Assembly (NCBI RefSeq): GCF_050908995.1
Contig: NC_135133.1
Coordinates: 10,458,001-10,522,000, forward strand
Length of the DNA: 64,000 nt
Direction of reading: 5' to 3'
Origin: Andrena cerasifolii
Taxonomy: Eukaryota > Arthropoda > Insecta > Hymenoptera > Andrenidae
This document shows, piece after piece, positions 25,090 through 38,113 of this stretch. The first letter of the stretch is position 1. Every line of letters starts with the position of its first letter. The position numbers were made by a program, and so were the translations under genes. Under the pieces are notes generated by a model that had not been told where the DNA came from, did not search any database, and worked only from the letters and a program-made list of their open reading frames with translations.

Positions 25090-25191
25090 ATGGGAAGAAG
25101 ACTGCCGAAGAGACTTATCGCGATCACAGCCACGACCGCAGAAACTTCCATCGCCGCCACTTTATCGAACGCCAAAGACACTTATCGGTAA
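25090..25191 (+). CDS. Candidate 33-codon ORF or first exon (unidentified)
   Basis: An ATG opens MGRRLPKRLIAITATTAETS followed by 13 codons to a TAA stop. The stop overlaps a strong donor, CG|GTAAGTG at 25188-25189, so it could also be a first exon whose frame continues elsewhere. Another frame over the same bases is also open (AEETYRDHSHDRRNFHRRHF), which weakens the case. Confidence 0.15.
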   Translation: MGRRLPKRLIAITATTAETSIAATLSNAKDTYR

Positions 25192-25773
25192 GTGTTATCA
25201 GAAATGAAACAGTGGACGCGCGTCGTTAGAAGCATTAATGCGTGTCAACACACGATTACACTGCATAAAGTCCATATCGTTAAAGCAAACACGTTTCTTA
25301 AACGCAAGAGATTAGAGATTATAACACTGAACGGTGCTCGAAATTTCAATGGGACACATAATTCGGTATTACGTTACGAGGTTTGATTAAAGCGACCTGT
25401 TTAGGTCTGAAATTCTGGCAGTGTACCCTCGTCAAACGTAATTTCCGAAACAGGTGAGGCGTAATTAACGGATTAACGCTATAACGATCGCCTGAATCCG
25501 CGTGAAACTTAGAGTGGCTCCACAGGCTTGCTCGCGTAAAAGGCTAACTAATTGCAAAAGCTACTGTTATTTTTCCTGCTATTATCCGTGCCATCTGCAC
25601 TTTTTCAGCTGTCGCCTGGTTTTTATCTCTCTAATAGGAGAGGCAAATCTGCACGCGTAATCTAGACGAGCACGTTAGTTCCACGTGGACAAACTTGTTT
25701 GCCACTGTGTGTTTACTGTATATTGATTTTCGAAAATTTTGTTGCTATGGGAAACTTTGTTTCTCCATATTAA

Positions 25774-26247
25774 CACTTTGAGTGGCGTTTCGCGTTGATA
25801 TGTCCTGGAAAGCATCGAAAGTATTGCCCGGGAGTCCCCGAATGTTTGTTTGGAAAACACGCGAAGCTCGGAGCTTGTTTTGCGATTTTATTCTCTACAT
25901 TTGTACAATTTTTATTTTTATATTCTCGATTGGATCTTTGTGAAAGTGTCATCAGCGGATGGGCGAGCTTCTCCCAATGAAAATGAGTCTAAACTCGACC
26001 ACATTCGGGGTATTTTTAGTTATGCAGGGTGCGTAATTAGTCAACCGATTTTAAAAGCGACTCGAATTTTGGATAATTAAACATAGCCCGAATAGGGTCG
26101 TGTTTGTACTCATTTTCATCGGAAAAATCTCGCCTATCCATTGGTAGGACTGTCATGAAGATGTAATAAACAATGCAGAAGTTTAAGCTCAGAAAGTTAT
26201 AACCGAGTTGAAAAGGCATTTTTCAAAAGCTTGAACCACTCCAAGTG
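25774..26247. mobile_element. TTAA-type foldback MITE
   Basis: The inverted ends are CACTTTGAGTGG and CCACTCCAAGTG, with TTAA at both sides (25770-25773 and 26248-26251). Inside, 25950-26010 and 26090-26150 form a second inverted repeat sharing ATGAAAATGAGT and a diverged GGGCGAG/AGGCGAG block. The element is 474 bp with no recognisable protein. TTAA duplication suggests mobilisation by a piggyBac-type transposase. Confidence 0.75.
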
Positions 26248-27649
26248 TTAATTCAATGAGTGTTACTCAGAAATTGCAGCTCTCATCGATTCTTTATAGA
26301 CTTGTTTACCACGACGCGATATATTTATGTCGCCGAGAAATTATACGGAGCGAAATAGCGTTGCATGAAAACTCTATTACCATGAGAATGTGCAGTAACA
26401 CTTTTCGGCCAGGCTCTGCCGAGATAAGAAAGTTAATCTCATAAATTTTGATCAGGAGGTATTTCACGGAACAGCATTTCAAGGGGTGATTCTGGGGTGA
26501 ATTTCCTTTCCCGAGTTTCCTTCTCCCAAGAATTTACTCGATTGAATTTCCTCGGTTAAAATATTGTATATCCCCCCCGCGAGAATGTTAATTTACAAAA
26601 CAGTAAAAGTGCCACAGCCTTTCTCGTCTGATTTCAAATCCATCATTAACACGAATCGTGTATATTCATAGCTTGCCAATTCTGAGTGCCTAATCTCACT
26701 AATTTTGTGTTGAACAATGTGAACAAAATTTCAATCTAAATTACGTAGAACAAAGTTATAACAGAAAACTAAATTAATATTATTCAACCACACAATTTAT
26801 AAAGAACTACTAAATATTCCATTAATCCGTCATCGAATTTTTTTAAAAATTCCAACTCATCTCTCCGGCATTCTACCTAAACACCAAGAAATGTAATTCA
26901 CTTGAGAACCCTACAGAAATACCGAATGAAAATCAAATCCAATTACACTGCGGTGCAACAGTTCCCTCGCAATTCAATGAATCACAGATTCACCTGACAA
27001 TCATCACTCCGTCCCGAAAGCGTATTCCACGAGAGTCCGCTCGAGTGAAACGAAGAAAAACGCGCAGCTTCGCCCTGTCCGTTCCGTTGAACGTGGTCCA
27101 GCGTTCGCCCCGTCTGTTCCTCTATTCAGAAGTGGCTGCAGAGTTCATCCGAGAACAATGCCAGAGGCGTATTTTAAACGAAGTTCGCTGCACCACCCCG
27201 AAAAGAAAAGGTGGCTCACGAAAGGAGCAAGATGTTTCCTTTGGAGGGACGCCCCCTCTGCGCCTCCTTGTGTTGCAGACACGGAAGTGGCAGGGTGGAC
27301 GCGCGGAGGCTGTTTGCTTTTGCCATCCGTCACAGTCTCGCCCCGCAGTGAATGCACCCCTCGCATGGATGCATCGAATTCCGATCGAATCCGCGGAGAA
27401 ACGGGTCGAGAGACATTCGAAGGGCATTTACATACATATTTAACCCGGCTTCTAGACAGTGATGCGCTCGAGAGGGGAAAAAATGGGTAGGAAGAAGAAG
27501 CCTGGTGTTTGATTTTAGGTATTTGCTTTCTTGTGTTATGGCTGGGGGTTTGAAAAGATCGAATTTTGTGGTTGTTGGGTTCCTGAAGCTGTGGGTAATT
27601 AATTGGTTTTTTAGTGAGTGATTTTGGGTTCTGGATTTTTGGTTCGATG

Positions 27650-28330
27650 CTGCCTGCAGGTTTCAGATGCGATGCTCGAGTTCTAACGACTGGATTTTAG
27701 GTTCGATTTTTGGGTAGTTGGTGGATTTTGGGGTGGGCATTGCATAATAGGGAGATTGGTGGATTCTAGAATCTATTTCTATTTTATTGGTGGACTCTAT
27801 TGAGGTTCGATTTCTACATATTAACAAGTTGACTGTCGATTCGATGCCAACGTAATTAGTGGATTGTAATGGGTGGATTTTGAATTGGATGTCTGCCTAA
27901 TATTAGGTCTTAAATTCAATTTCTATTTCATAGGTGGACCGTAGATTGGACTTCGACGTAACACGTAGGTTGTAGATTCGATGCCTGTCTAATGAGTAGA
28001 TGTTAGATTCTACGTCAACCTAGTAGATATCGATTTGCTGTATAACAAGTAGGTTATAGATTCGATGCCTACGTAATTAGTGGATTCTAGGTTTCTTGTC
28101 TGCCTAATAGGTAGATCTTAAATTCGATTTCCATTTCATAGGTGGACTGCAGATTCAATTTCTACATACGTAACAAATAGGTTCGAGATTCTACATCTGT
28201 CGTTTAATGGATGTTAGATTCTATGTCTACCTAATAGGTGGATTCGAGATTCCATTTCTATTTAATAGGAAAATTCTACGTTGAATTTCTCATAGTTAAA
28301 CTTTACATCCCAAACCCTAAGTAGTTTTGA
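27650..28330. repeat. Diverged minisatellite, copy 2
   Basis: About 680 bp of irregular units of roughly 30-45 bp carrying GTAGATTCGATGCCTACGTA, TCTACCTAATAGGTGGATT and related forms. The last 150 bp align with 3515-3655, ending at the same CCAAACCCTA. Confidence 0.75.
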
Positions 28331-31300
28331 TATCTACCCAATAAATTTAATTACTCTAAAATATTCTGCTAAAAGGCAGTCCGCTTAAAGCTTAATTTTA
28401 TTCAATGACTTTACGATCATACGAAAAGGAAAATGCACCTCTTCACTGCACTTTATTAGCACAACCTCAGGCAATATCTAATACGGTCGTTCCACCCAAG
28501 GGACACGAGTGACCGTTCTTAGGATTCACCTATATTCCTGGAGACGTTCCAATTCAATTAGCCCCTAATTCACAAAGGATATCGGAAGTACCGCGAAGGC
28601 TGGACATGGTGGTATTGGCCTGTTGGCCATCATCCACCGTCGCCATCTTCTCGGAAGCCCTTGACGCCGAATGCACCCCCGTCCTCGATGCTCTTCCACG
28701 ACTATTCTGAACGACCAGTCGCTTCGGAATGTCAACGGAGAAATCGAGGTCGACATCTAGCCACTGCTTATGTGTCGTTTTAGTAAAACAGATAACTAAT
28801 TCTAGAGCTAAATGCTGTGGTATTGCAATATTCTTCACTATTAATGAATATAGTACCATTAAAATCGCGAATAGATGCAGATTCAGTGTACCTATTACTC
28901 ATTCAATTTTGCATTTATTGGAAAGGTTTGATATCGCAGGGAGAGTATAGGAAATTAGAGTGATTAGCGTGTGAAATCAAGACTATACCTACTTTTTTTT
29001 AGAAATCGGGAAGCTACTTAATTCGGAGAAGAAAAAAAATGAAACAGTAATGGTAGTAGCTCTTATTAAATTGTCTATGTAAGGTTAACGTACTACGATA
29101 AAAAAATTTCTCGCGTAAATTCTTGTTCTTATGTGTGAATATATCTGAAGATGGAAAGTGATGTGATGGTCAAAAATATGATTGAAGAGGACACCAGGAA
29201 ACTCCAGCATCGACTTAAGTTAATGATTTCGCGCGAAACGAGCCCTTTCGGCTAAAGTTGGTAGAATTTCGGAGGGTAAGTGTCACTTGACCCATTTTAA
29301 GGTGCATTAGTGTTGGACACGTGGGATCCACTTTGTTCTGCCTAACTGGGAAATGTACTTTTGGCGTTCAAGCTATTTTGCATATCCGCTTGCCAAAGCA
29401 AATTCGACGTCCTATGCTTTTGATTCTATACCTTTCGAAAGTGAAATTAAATTATTTAATCTTCACCAAGTACTTTGAGATCTACTAGATTCATACCAGT
29501 TCCTTTCAATATTATGTAATGAAATTCCTCTTTAACAAAAGCTTTCTAATCTTATCTAGGGAAAGTATAATATCTAATCATTTTAAAATTCAACACGAGT
29601 TCAACCATCGAGTCGAGTTTTATTTATTTCCAAGCAGATATGATTAGTCAACAATGACACACTACTGAGCCACTCAAATCTAGTAATAGCTGCAGAAGAA
29701 GTTTGCAAGTCCCACAGTACTGCCCTCGTTAGTTAAAATGTCATAGCTAGTATTATCAATTTTTCAAGATACGGGGAAATATTTGAAAGTGAATATTTCA
29801 AGTTCCACACGTCTTTTACCTTTTAAGTAAAATTAGAAAATCCTAAATGCTTCGTAGAGATCTTGAAACAGTCTAATGTAGTTAAAATATCCTATCTGAA
29901 ACATTTAATTTATTGCTACGTTAATAATACATTATCTACCGGCACACCTGTTACAAACAATTATATTAGGCTGTTACGAAACAATGACATTTTTCAAATT
30001 GAATGAAAAAAACAAAGACCGCACAAAGAGAATGATAAGACTTCAGGTTTCTCGGTTGTTTCGAAATGCTAAATAGGACATTTTAACTAAGGAGGGCAGA
30101 GTATTTCTCTGTTAAATCAAAAACTGCCCCCTACATTATTAAGGAGGGAAAGCCAGCGTGACGATCCTTTTCGGTGCATTTTCTTAATGTTTGGTGTCTT
30201 AATGTATTAACGTAAAATTCAACCCATAAATCCAGCGACACAATACCAAGCAGATAAACTCCAACAAAAGTCAGATTCCTCTGCCTCCAAACACCCAAAA
30301 AGCATCAAGCAAAACGTCCACCAACAAGTTACAAATTAAACAGTAATAACTTCTTACCTTGCCCAACGTGCCTACGAACCGACAGATATTAAACTCGCTC
30401 TGATCCCCATCCCAAGCAACTCGTCTTCGTCACAGTCTCCACCCATTGAAAGTGCCCCCTCGATCATGATCACCTTAATGATTTACCGTTCTCGGATGCA
30501 TCCAGCCTCGACGGGTGATCTTTCACACGACGTCGAATTCAATTTAGCGTAAGACGATAGTCGGAGGCGTCGCTCACTAAAAGCCTCACACCCCCGTTCC
30601 ACTATGGAGCCGACGCATAGATCATAGATCCACGCGCGTGGATCGAGGCCTCGGGAGGCTGCAACCCCATAAATCCATTGCAAGCGCCGTTGCAACCCTC
30701 GCTGATGCAGCCTTAACTGCACCTCACCTCTGACCTTTCACAGCGCCCACCCAGCGCGATTTTATTGAATTCCAGCCTCCCCTGGGGGAGGGGATGGGGG
30801 CGGTGGAGGCTGCGAACGATTTTCGACCGGATTGTTTCCGATTTAATTCTCGACGTTTCCCTGGACGGGCGCAAACAGGCGACGCCTTGCATTTTTCTGA
30901 GTCAATAACAGGGTTGCCCGATGCAGGCGTGAGAAGGGGAGCAAGAGGGGGTGTGGTTGGCTGTGGGGCTTAGGGGCAGATTGTTGTAGGTGCTTGAGTA
31001 AAAGTGCACAATTCTTTCTTGTGTAATTTAATTTTAAATGTCCACTGACTATAAAGTGCAGCTTCGCCAATGTAATTCTGTGAGATTCCATTTTGCTGTT
31101 CTCGACGTTTATCCATCTGTACAGGTATATCAAATTCAATTATAACTCGCACACTTACACACTCATCACGATATCTCTGGAACCACTGATCCTATGACCA
31201 CAAAATTTAGTACATATAGTTAGGTTCCTCTTAGCCCCTAGGTGCTCGCTAAAAACTCTTTTCAAAAACTCCCTCCTCTGCACCGAAAAAATATATAATT

Positions 31301-31439
31301 ACAACCTGGGCAACGTCGGAATCTTTAAGCTAGTAAAAATCTATTTTCACAAATCCGAAAGCCTCGATCAGTTCGAACAGTGTTTTCCAACCTTCTTTGA
31401 GTCCATGACCACCTTTTATAATATTCAAATAACCTGCGA

Positions 31440-31453
31440 CCCCCCCCCCCCCC
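31440..31453 (+). repeat. Poly-C run
   Basis: An uninterrupted run of about 14 C, prone to length error in sequencing. Confidence 0.85.
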
Positions 31454-31929
31454 GTATAAGGTGAGGTAAATTGAAATCAACCCCGCTGTATAAAGAACAT
31501 GATATTTACAATCGCGCGGACGTCGTCGCGCGAATAAGTATATAGATACCAATATTTCAGAAGAAACAATAAAAAGTAACAAACAAACCACCGGCGGTCG
31601 CGGGGCCTAGATAATTCCCAGGGAAATCAGGGGGGAAATTCGGAATGGAAGCGCAGCGGTGCAGGCGAAATTACTTTCGCGTGACAAATCGCATTCGGTT
31701 TCTGGGGAAACGAGGGTGCAATCCGCTTGCACAGGGGTCGTGGATTTTTGTGGGCGCGAGGCAGTTCAATGGCTGGGCCAGGCGTATCGCTGATCCTGCA
31801 ACGCGTTTGAATCCTCGCCAAGCGTCCACGGGATTTGCGGAGTTAACGACTGTTGTGCCCGAGACGTATGAAAGCGACACGGGAGTCGCGCGATGGCGAA
31901 TTCGCTGATCGTCGCGAAAACGGAGGATC

Positions 31930-32400
31930 CCTGCTATCGCGGGAAATTAGACGCTTGTGTAATCTGGAATGGCGACGTAGTTGACGCAAAAAATCGCGCC
32001 AGTTGCTATTTTTGTCCGGGAATGAAAATAATGAATCTTCAGAATATTCAATAATCAGAATCATCAAAATATTCCTTTTATCAGACATATTACTTGCTTA
32101 GAATATTACATTAAAATTTAATTGAAAATTAAACAATGATTGGCAATCAATTTAAATTGAAAGAATTAGATTGAAGCTGGAGGATCCATTTTATCGTCAG
32201 AAATTAGAAACTTGTCTTCATTCGAAGTTCGAATGCAAACATTCGGAATGGAGTAAAATTCGAAAGGAAAAGATCTAAAAATTATATTTTAGTGGTATTG
32301 CAGCAGAATATGATTCCTAATCGATTGAGAAAGGAAGGATTAGCTTGAAGCTAGTGGATCCATATTTCCAATGCAAAGTTTAAATGCAAAAATGAATGGG
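31930..32400 (+). repeat. Degenerate tandem repeat, about three units
   Basis: The motif GGAGGATCC..ATCG..AGAAATTAGA..CTTGT appears near 31922 and 32181, and a weaker form (GTGGATCCAT..AATGCAAAG) near 32355. CCTAATCGATTGAG and CGTAATCGATTAAG follow the last two. Confidence 0.4.
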
Positions 32401-33489
32401 AAAAGATTCGAAGTAGAGAAATGATTAAACAACACTTCACTTGTATTTTTGCACAATATGGTTCGTAATCGATTAAGATTCGAAGAATTACCTATGTAGA
32501 ATCTGTTGACGTCTGACTTAGCAACGTTACCTAGCAGCAACGTCAGATGTGTACAGGCTTTAAAAAGGTCGCTATATTTTTGTCAATTGCAGTGTCCTGC
32601 ATATATTTTATTCTTAAACAGGACTGTATATTCCTGTCGAATTAGAAATCCAGTCGGTACGAATATAAAGCTCTAATTAAAGAAGCATGGCCGATTTGCA
32701 ACCCTCGAGAAGCGTGCCCCCAAAATTTGAACGTGCTTTGACAAAATATTTTGCTATTAATTATACTAAAGAAAATCTAAAAGAGAATTTCGCATATCCA
32801 ATCTGACAGTAAATCACTTCCCCATTTTATCTGTGAAATCTTTAAGTAGCCATCACTCTGGACAACCATCCGCCAAGCAAACAGGCGACTAAAGCGACAG
32901 ATGCAGAACAGTTTGAAAAACCATCGCAAACAATGGCTCGTTTGCATTGGTACAGTGTTGCAGCGGCCTGGCAAAGCAAATAGCACGCGACAAGGTTTTG
33001 TAGTTGTCAAAGATCTTCCGGCTCTCGCCTCTTCCTCCTGCCCCTGCTCACCCCCTAATTCTCTGTTCAAAGGGGCCGTTTGAAAGCATCAGAGGCACAA
33101 GGTGTTCCTTTTCCACGAAGGAAAGTCGTGGCCAAGCTCTGTGTGTCAAGTATCTGATCTCTTCTTCATCGTCAAGGGGCTCCTGGCCCTGCGCCAATCC
33201 CTTGCTACAGACTAATATGTACTTGCTTCTATTACTCGATACCTACTCGAGGATCGAACCGTAGTTTCTTCCACTTCGACAATTTCGTTTCATCTCGTTG
33301 TTCGCGCGACGTATTGATATTCGATTACTTGAGATTCAGCCCAAATGTAAATACACGTATCGGTCATATAACGGTCGTAAACGGTAAGAAGTATCTTGGT
33401 AGTTTAGAATTACGCCGACTACTGTTAAAAGCGAACTCCGAGCATGGTTTCTTTTCAAACTAAACATTCAGGGACTTTGGGATAGAGCT

Positions 33490-33655
33490 GTAAATATTCG
33501 AATAGTCGAACTATTTCAATAATTCAGATTATTTCGAACACGAATCATTTATTCGAATAATATTAGAACCATTCGAATAATATTAAAATTAGTCGAATTT
33601 CAAATGCGAATTCTACTGTTATTCGAATATTCGAATACTTAAAGTATTCGTAACA
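33490..33655. repeat. ATTCGAA-rich simple repeat
   Basis: More than ten copies of TTCGAA, ATTCGAAT or their one-base variants lie in 165 bases. The motif is self-complementary, so the stretch can fold in many ways. Confidence 0.7.
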
Positions 33656-34543
33656 GCGCTGCTCCGGGACAATATTTTCGATATTTTAAAAAAATTTCAA
33701 CGAGAAAAATTGCTTTTACAATTTTCAAAATAAAGAACTTTAAACGATTTTTTACGTCAATATCAAGTTTATCTCTGATTTATTACACTTGTATTCCAAA
33801 CTCGTCTTGTATTAGCATTTGATTTGATTTAGACGCAGATGAAATTTATTTCAAGACTTCGTAACAGGTAAATCGAATTGATTTTCGATGTCACAGATAT
33901 CCCATTCAAAGTGTTTTTTCTTTTATTATTCCCAGAGGGGCGGAGCGAAAAATCAGAAGCAGAGAAATCGATGCAAAGTTTAGAAGTAATGAAATTTCTT
34001 CCAGGCACAGTATCGCGCAATTATAATGCCGCGTTTAAATTATACCGTGGCCCTTTGAGAACGAGCCCCAACTCTGTATTCCGCCCACACCCCTCCATTG
34101 CGAAGTTTAATGAATTCGCCCCACGGGTCGCGGCTCCTTCGAGGAGAAGTTTTTCTGTTCCGTTCGCGATACACAAGGCAAGCTTTAAATGACTGCATTT
34201 TCTGCGCTGAATTTCCCTTCACACTTATTAAAAGGACTAACGAGTAACACAGCTTCTCGCCACAGACCTTTCGTGATTTCGCGATCTCTTTATCCAGATT
34301 CTTTTCATCTGTTCCTTTGGAAAAAGTACCGATAATCGGTATTCCGTCGTGGAAGAAGTAGATTCGTTCTATAGACAGTTTTGGCAAGGTCTCTCCAAGT
34401 AGAATCAGCGAAACATCTAGACTACTATTGGAAGTTTGTGAATTGAGAATTAGTGCTTATTTGATGTAGACAAATTCTTTATATTTATGGGTTTTGGTAT
34501 TTGTTAACTGTGGCTGGGATAATGGAGGGTCCTAGTAACATTA

Positions 34544-34725
34544 AGGCCGTGTTCACATTAGTCAAATTGTATTGCAAGGCAAGTAAAGCTGAAGAAATCT
34601 CTACTTCCCTTGAAACTTGAAAATAAACTTGAAAGTAAATAACAGGTTCACATTGGTAAAGTACTTTGAAGTTATTTGAATGCAAGCGACTTGGAGTCAA
34701 GTATCTTGACTACTATGAACGGGGC
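34544..34725. mobile_element. Short TIR element with TTA flanks (Harbinger-like MITE)
   Basis: The left end AGGCCGTGTTCACATTAGTC resembles the reverse complement of the right end (AGCCCCGTTCATAGTAGTC), with TTA on both sides (34541-34543, 34726-34728). A three-base target duplication and GGCCGTGTTCACA-type ends suggest PIF/Harbinger, but hAT-like is not excluded. There is no coding capacity. Confidence 0.5.
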
Positions 34726-36649
34726 TTATACAGTGGGACAAATCTTCTTCCACTTTTTAATTCATCAAAATTAACTAATGAAAAATCTGTGGTAATCAGT
34801 AAATCAGAATATGAATGTGAGTACATTCAAATGAATAGCGATTGCAAAGTGTAGGTACAAGTGTGCTAATATTCTAGACGAGTCTAAGTAGTTGCAGTAT
34901 TAATGAAACTTGGAAAAAGCATACTTTCTAAAGAACATAACTTACGTTTGAAGTCCCTCAACAACATCAATTGTAAGGCTCTAACAATAAGTCATAAAGA
35001 GACAGAAGACCTTTTTCAGTCATCGATGCAGACATAATGACGTAACGAATTTTTTTAAATGGAAAATATGAATATTGATCATGGAACAATAGCTTGACGC
35101 TGTGGCCACCATATTTAACGCCTCTCAATTTTTCATCGAAGTACAAGGATGAAGTGGAAGCGACCCACACTGGTCTTTCAAACCGTCGCCTCTGATTAGT
35201 CACAGCAATCGTCCTCGCGAAACCATATTAACCATAACCATACTCAGAGAACTACTGATAGCAGCCAACTAAAACTTCGAAACTCTCTGCTCCTAATCTC
35301 AAACCGACTATCAGACAGACGAGTTAATTTCCCTCGAGAAACCAGCTTCAAGACTTCTAATCAATCTACCACACCTGGGTACTAAAAATCTCAAGATTCA
35401 TAAAACTACCAATAACAACCCGTTTTTCCCCCAATCTCACAAAACGAAGGCTAGACACATCTTGCAACCCCCTTCTTCTCAATTCCACGAGTTCCAAGAT
35501 CAACAATATCAGTAACCCCTTATCTATCGCTGTCACATATTCGTGACTTGACGATTTTGATAAATAGTCCGGATTTAAGGAAAAAGGGGCCCATTTTTCG
35601 GGAAAATGAAGACGTAGTTTACTAAAAAATATTGTGTTTGGATAAAATCATCATTTTTTTTTTAAATGAGGCCCTGGGATGGGCCTTCTGAGCAGGGGCC
35701 CAGGCGGCACATCCGCCACATCACGGTACCTTAAAAATTCCATATTATTTCGCCCCCCTAGAATATCCCCATATTATCCGCAATATTCAGTGGTAAAAGT
35801 TATCAGAAATGGGCCGGGAATTTGTGAGATGTATGAAAGAGATGGGCAGCAAGCATAAGCTCCCCCTAGTAGATGCAGCAGACAAAGTGTTAAGTGGCTC
35901 GAATAAAATCTCTTCGCGACTCAGCTGTCACGTGCACAGGCGATCGAAACGGTGTAGGTGGCCAGTGTTTTTGCATGTATTGACGGTGTCCCCTATGGAC
36001 GTGAAATCCGTCGTCAACGTCACTCGCAACGCTGAGACACACTCGACGGCTTCCCGTGCATCTGTGCGTGCTTATGCGAACCGTATCGATTGAAACGAGC
36101 TCTGGATACGCCGGTATTATCCTGGGCAGCCTACCTGTTACGCTTTTTGTTCCGGTCGAGCGCTACTCCCTGTGCTCCATGTGCATCGCCCCCGGTTCAA
36201 TGGAATAATTAAAAATGGCCGTCGCTGCGAATTAAGCCCTTCGGGGTTGCTGGCCGATTGGAAGGCCGGCAATGGTGGTGTGTACCAGTCATCGAGTCGC
36301 CGTGTAAAACACTCGTTCACGGTTCCAGTATTGTGACCTCCGATGGGAAGTATGAGGGATAGAGTTAATTGCGCAAGAGTGGCAGCCCTGCGTGGGCGTA
36401 TAACCGGGGCACGTAATGGTGGGCGTACGAATGGTGGTTATTTCGAGGGACAATGGAATGACGAACGTGGGCAGTTGATGGTTGAGAATGGGTGCTGGTT
36501 TTGGGTATTTGGGAAATGGCGGTTTGGGGTGGTGGCGGTGAGAGGTTTGGTTCTGATAATTTTGGATGTCGAAAATTTACTAGATTGTTGAATTTATGAG
36601 TTCTACGAATGTGATATTTTCATGTTCATATTTTCATTCTATGGTTTTT

Positions 36650-37115
36650 AGATCGTGAGGATACTGGATTCCCAGATTTTGGGCTTCTAAGAATATTAGG
36701 TTCGCAGATTTTGAGATTTCAGGGATATTAGATTCCCAGAGTCTCGGATCGAAAGAATATTAGATTCTCAGATTTTTTTTATCTAGAGAATGGTGGATTC
36801 TGAAATTTTTAGATCCTAGACTTGAGATTCCCAGAATATTAGATTCTCAGATTTTTAGATTCCAAGAATATTAGAATCTCAGATTTTTAGATCCCAAGAA
36901 TATTAGACTCTCAGATTTTTAGATTTTCTGATTTTTAATTCCCAAGAGTCTTAGATTCTCAAATTTTTAGATCCCAGACTTTGAGATTCCCAGTAGATTT
37001 AATTCTCAAATTTTTAGATCCCATGAACATTAGAATCTCCGATTTTTAAATCCCAAGAATATTAGAGTCTCGGATTTTTAAACCTCAAGAATGAACCCCA
37101 AGTCTATAAGATTCC
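36650..37115 (+). repeat. Minisatellite, unit about 28-32 bp
   Basis: Repeated GAATATTAGATTCTCAGATT then TTTAGATCCCAA, about 14 units with substitutions and length changes across 465 bases. The least diverged units lie at 36830-36910. Confidence 0.85.
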
Positions 37116-38094
37116 ACAGAAAAAGCAATCATCAAGAATAGAAAAAAATACTCTAAAATCGCCCACATTCTCACACACATTCAGGTGCTGTAGCCTGAAT
37201 AACTTTCAAACTATCGATCACTGTACAGTACATACTCCCCTAATTATTTCCAGCGTCCCACTAACAGATCAAACTAAATAAAGAAACGAATAAAAAAATC
37301 TACACAAATGCTACCGAAAAAAGTGCCACGTTGTCTGTCAACAAAAGTTAAACTCGTCCTCGATCCATCCAAGGAACTATTCGTTATTTCCGTCGCAAAG
37401 AACGGATTTACGAAGAAGAACAGACACCGTAGGAGCGGGGAAAGAGATCAGCCTGCAATCCCCGACGATTTAATTACCGTCTCCGTAATTGTCCGTTCAA
37501 TTAGCGTGCCGCTGGCATTCACGCTCATACGCATATAACGAAGAATCCAACTGCATAAGACGCGTCTCTCTTTCCTCGCTATTTTCCCACGTTCAATGAC
37601 TCTTCCCCCGAGACACATTTGTCTGCATGTGTCTACGATTTCGATCGAAGGCTTGGAAAGGCTGCAGCGTTAAGTGGGCCTCGATGATTCATTCTGACCT
37701 ACCTAACGAAAGATAGACCTTGAACTGAACTGCAACTAGTCGTGGGCGGTAGTTGCTTGAATATTAGGGTCATAGTTAATAAAGAAATATAATTCTGCAA
37801 AATGATGTAGGTCAAATGATAGAGTAGGTACATGTCATACTTTGGAATTACACGGCATACATATCAAGGTGAACGAGACGAATTTGTGAACATCAGCTCT
37901 TGTAGAGTTAACCCATTAACAGCTGTTTTTACATAAATGCAACATTACATTTCAATTTTTTTTTAATCAAGCCAAATGCAATGACAATTCTAGAATTTTT
38001 ATTTTAATGCTTCGCCGGTAAATAAATTAAAGAATAAAATTGGTCAATTCTTTTTGTTATTATTCATAATGTCTACTGGTGTAATAAAGATTTG

Positions 38095-38113
38095 TTATTA
38101 TTATTATTATTAT
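38095..38113 (+). repeat. (TTA)n microsatellite
   Basis: About six uninterrupted TTA units. Confidence 0.85.

Larger units (their letters stand above)
21240..25773. other. Non-coding, no gene recognised
   Basis: GC-richer patches lie at about 21280-21600, 22210-22480 and 23330-23640; the rest is AT-rich. It contains the inverted copy of the 13079 repeat and a possible small ORF or exon at 25090. Confidence 0.5.
26248..34543. other. Non-coding with repeats and GC-rich islands
   Basis: A GC-rich island at 27010-27440 has overlapping frames on both strands. A minisatellite lies at 27650-28330. A 200-bp stretch at 28554-28760 is open on the minus strand but unidentified. Other GC-rich patches are at 30470-30930, 31600-31920 and 32930-33130. 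No gene could be assigned. Confidence 0.5.

Noticed and set aside
27045..27490. Overlapping open frames on both strands
   Set aside because: Explained by the GC-rich composition of the island. None resembles a known protein and they exclude each other.
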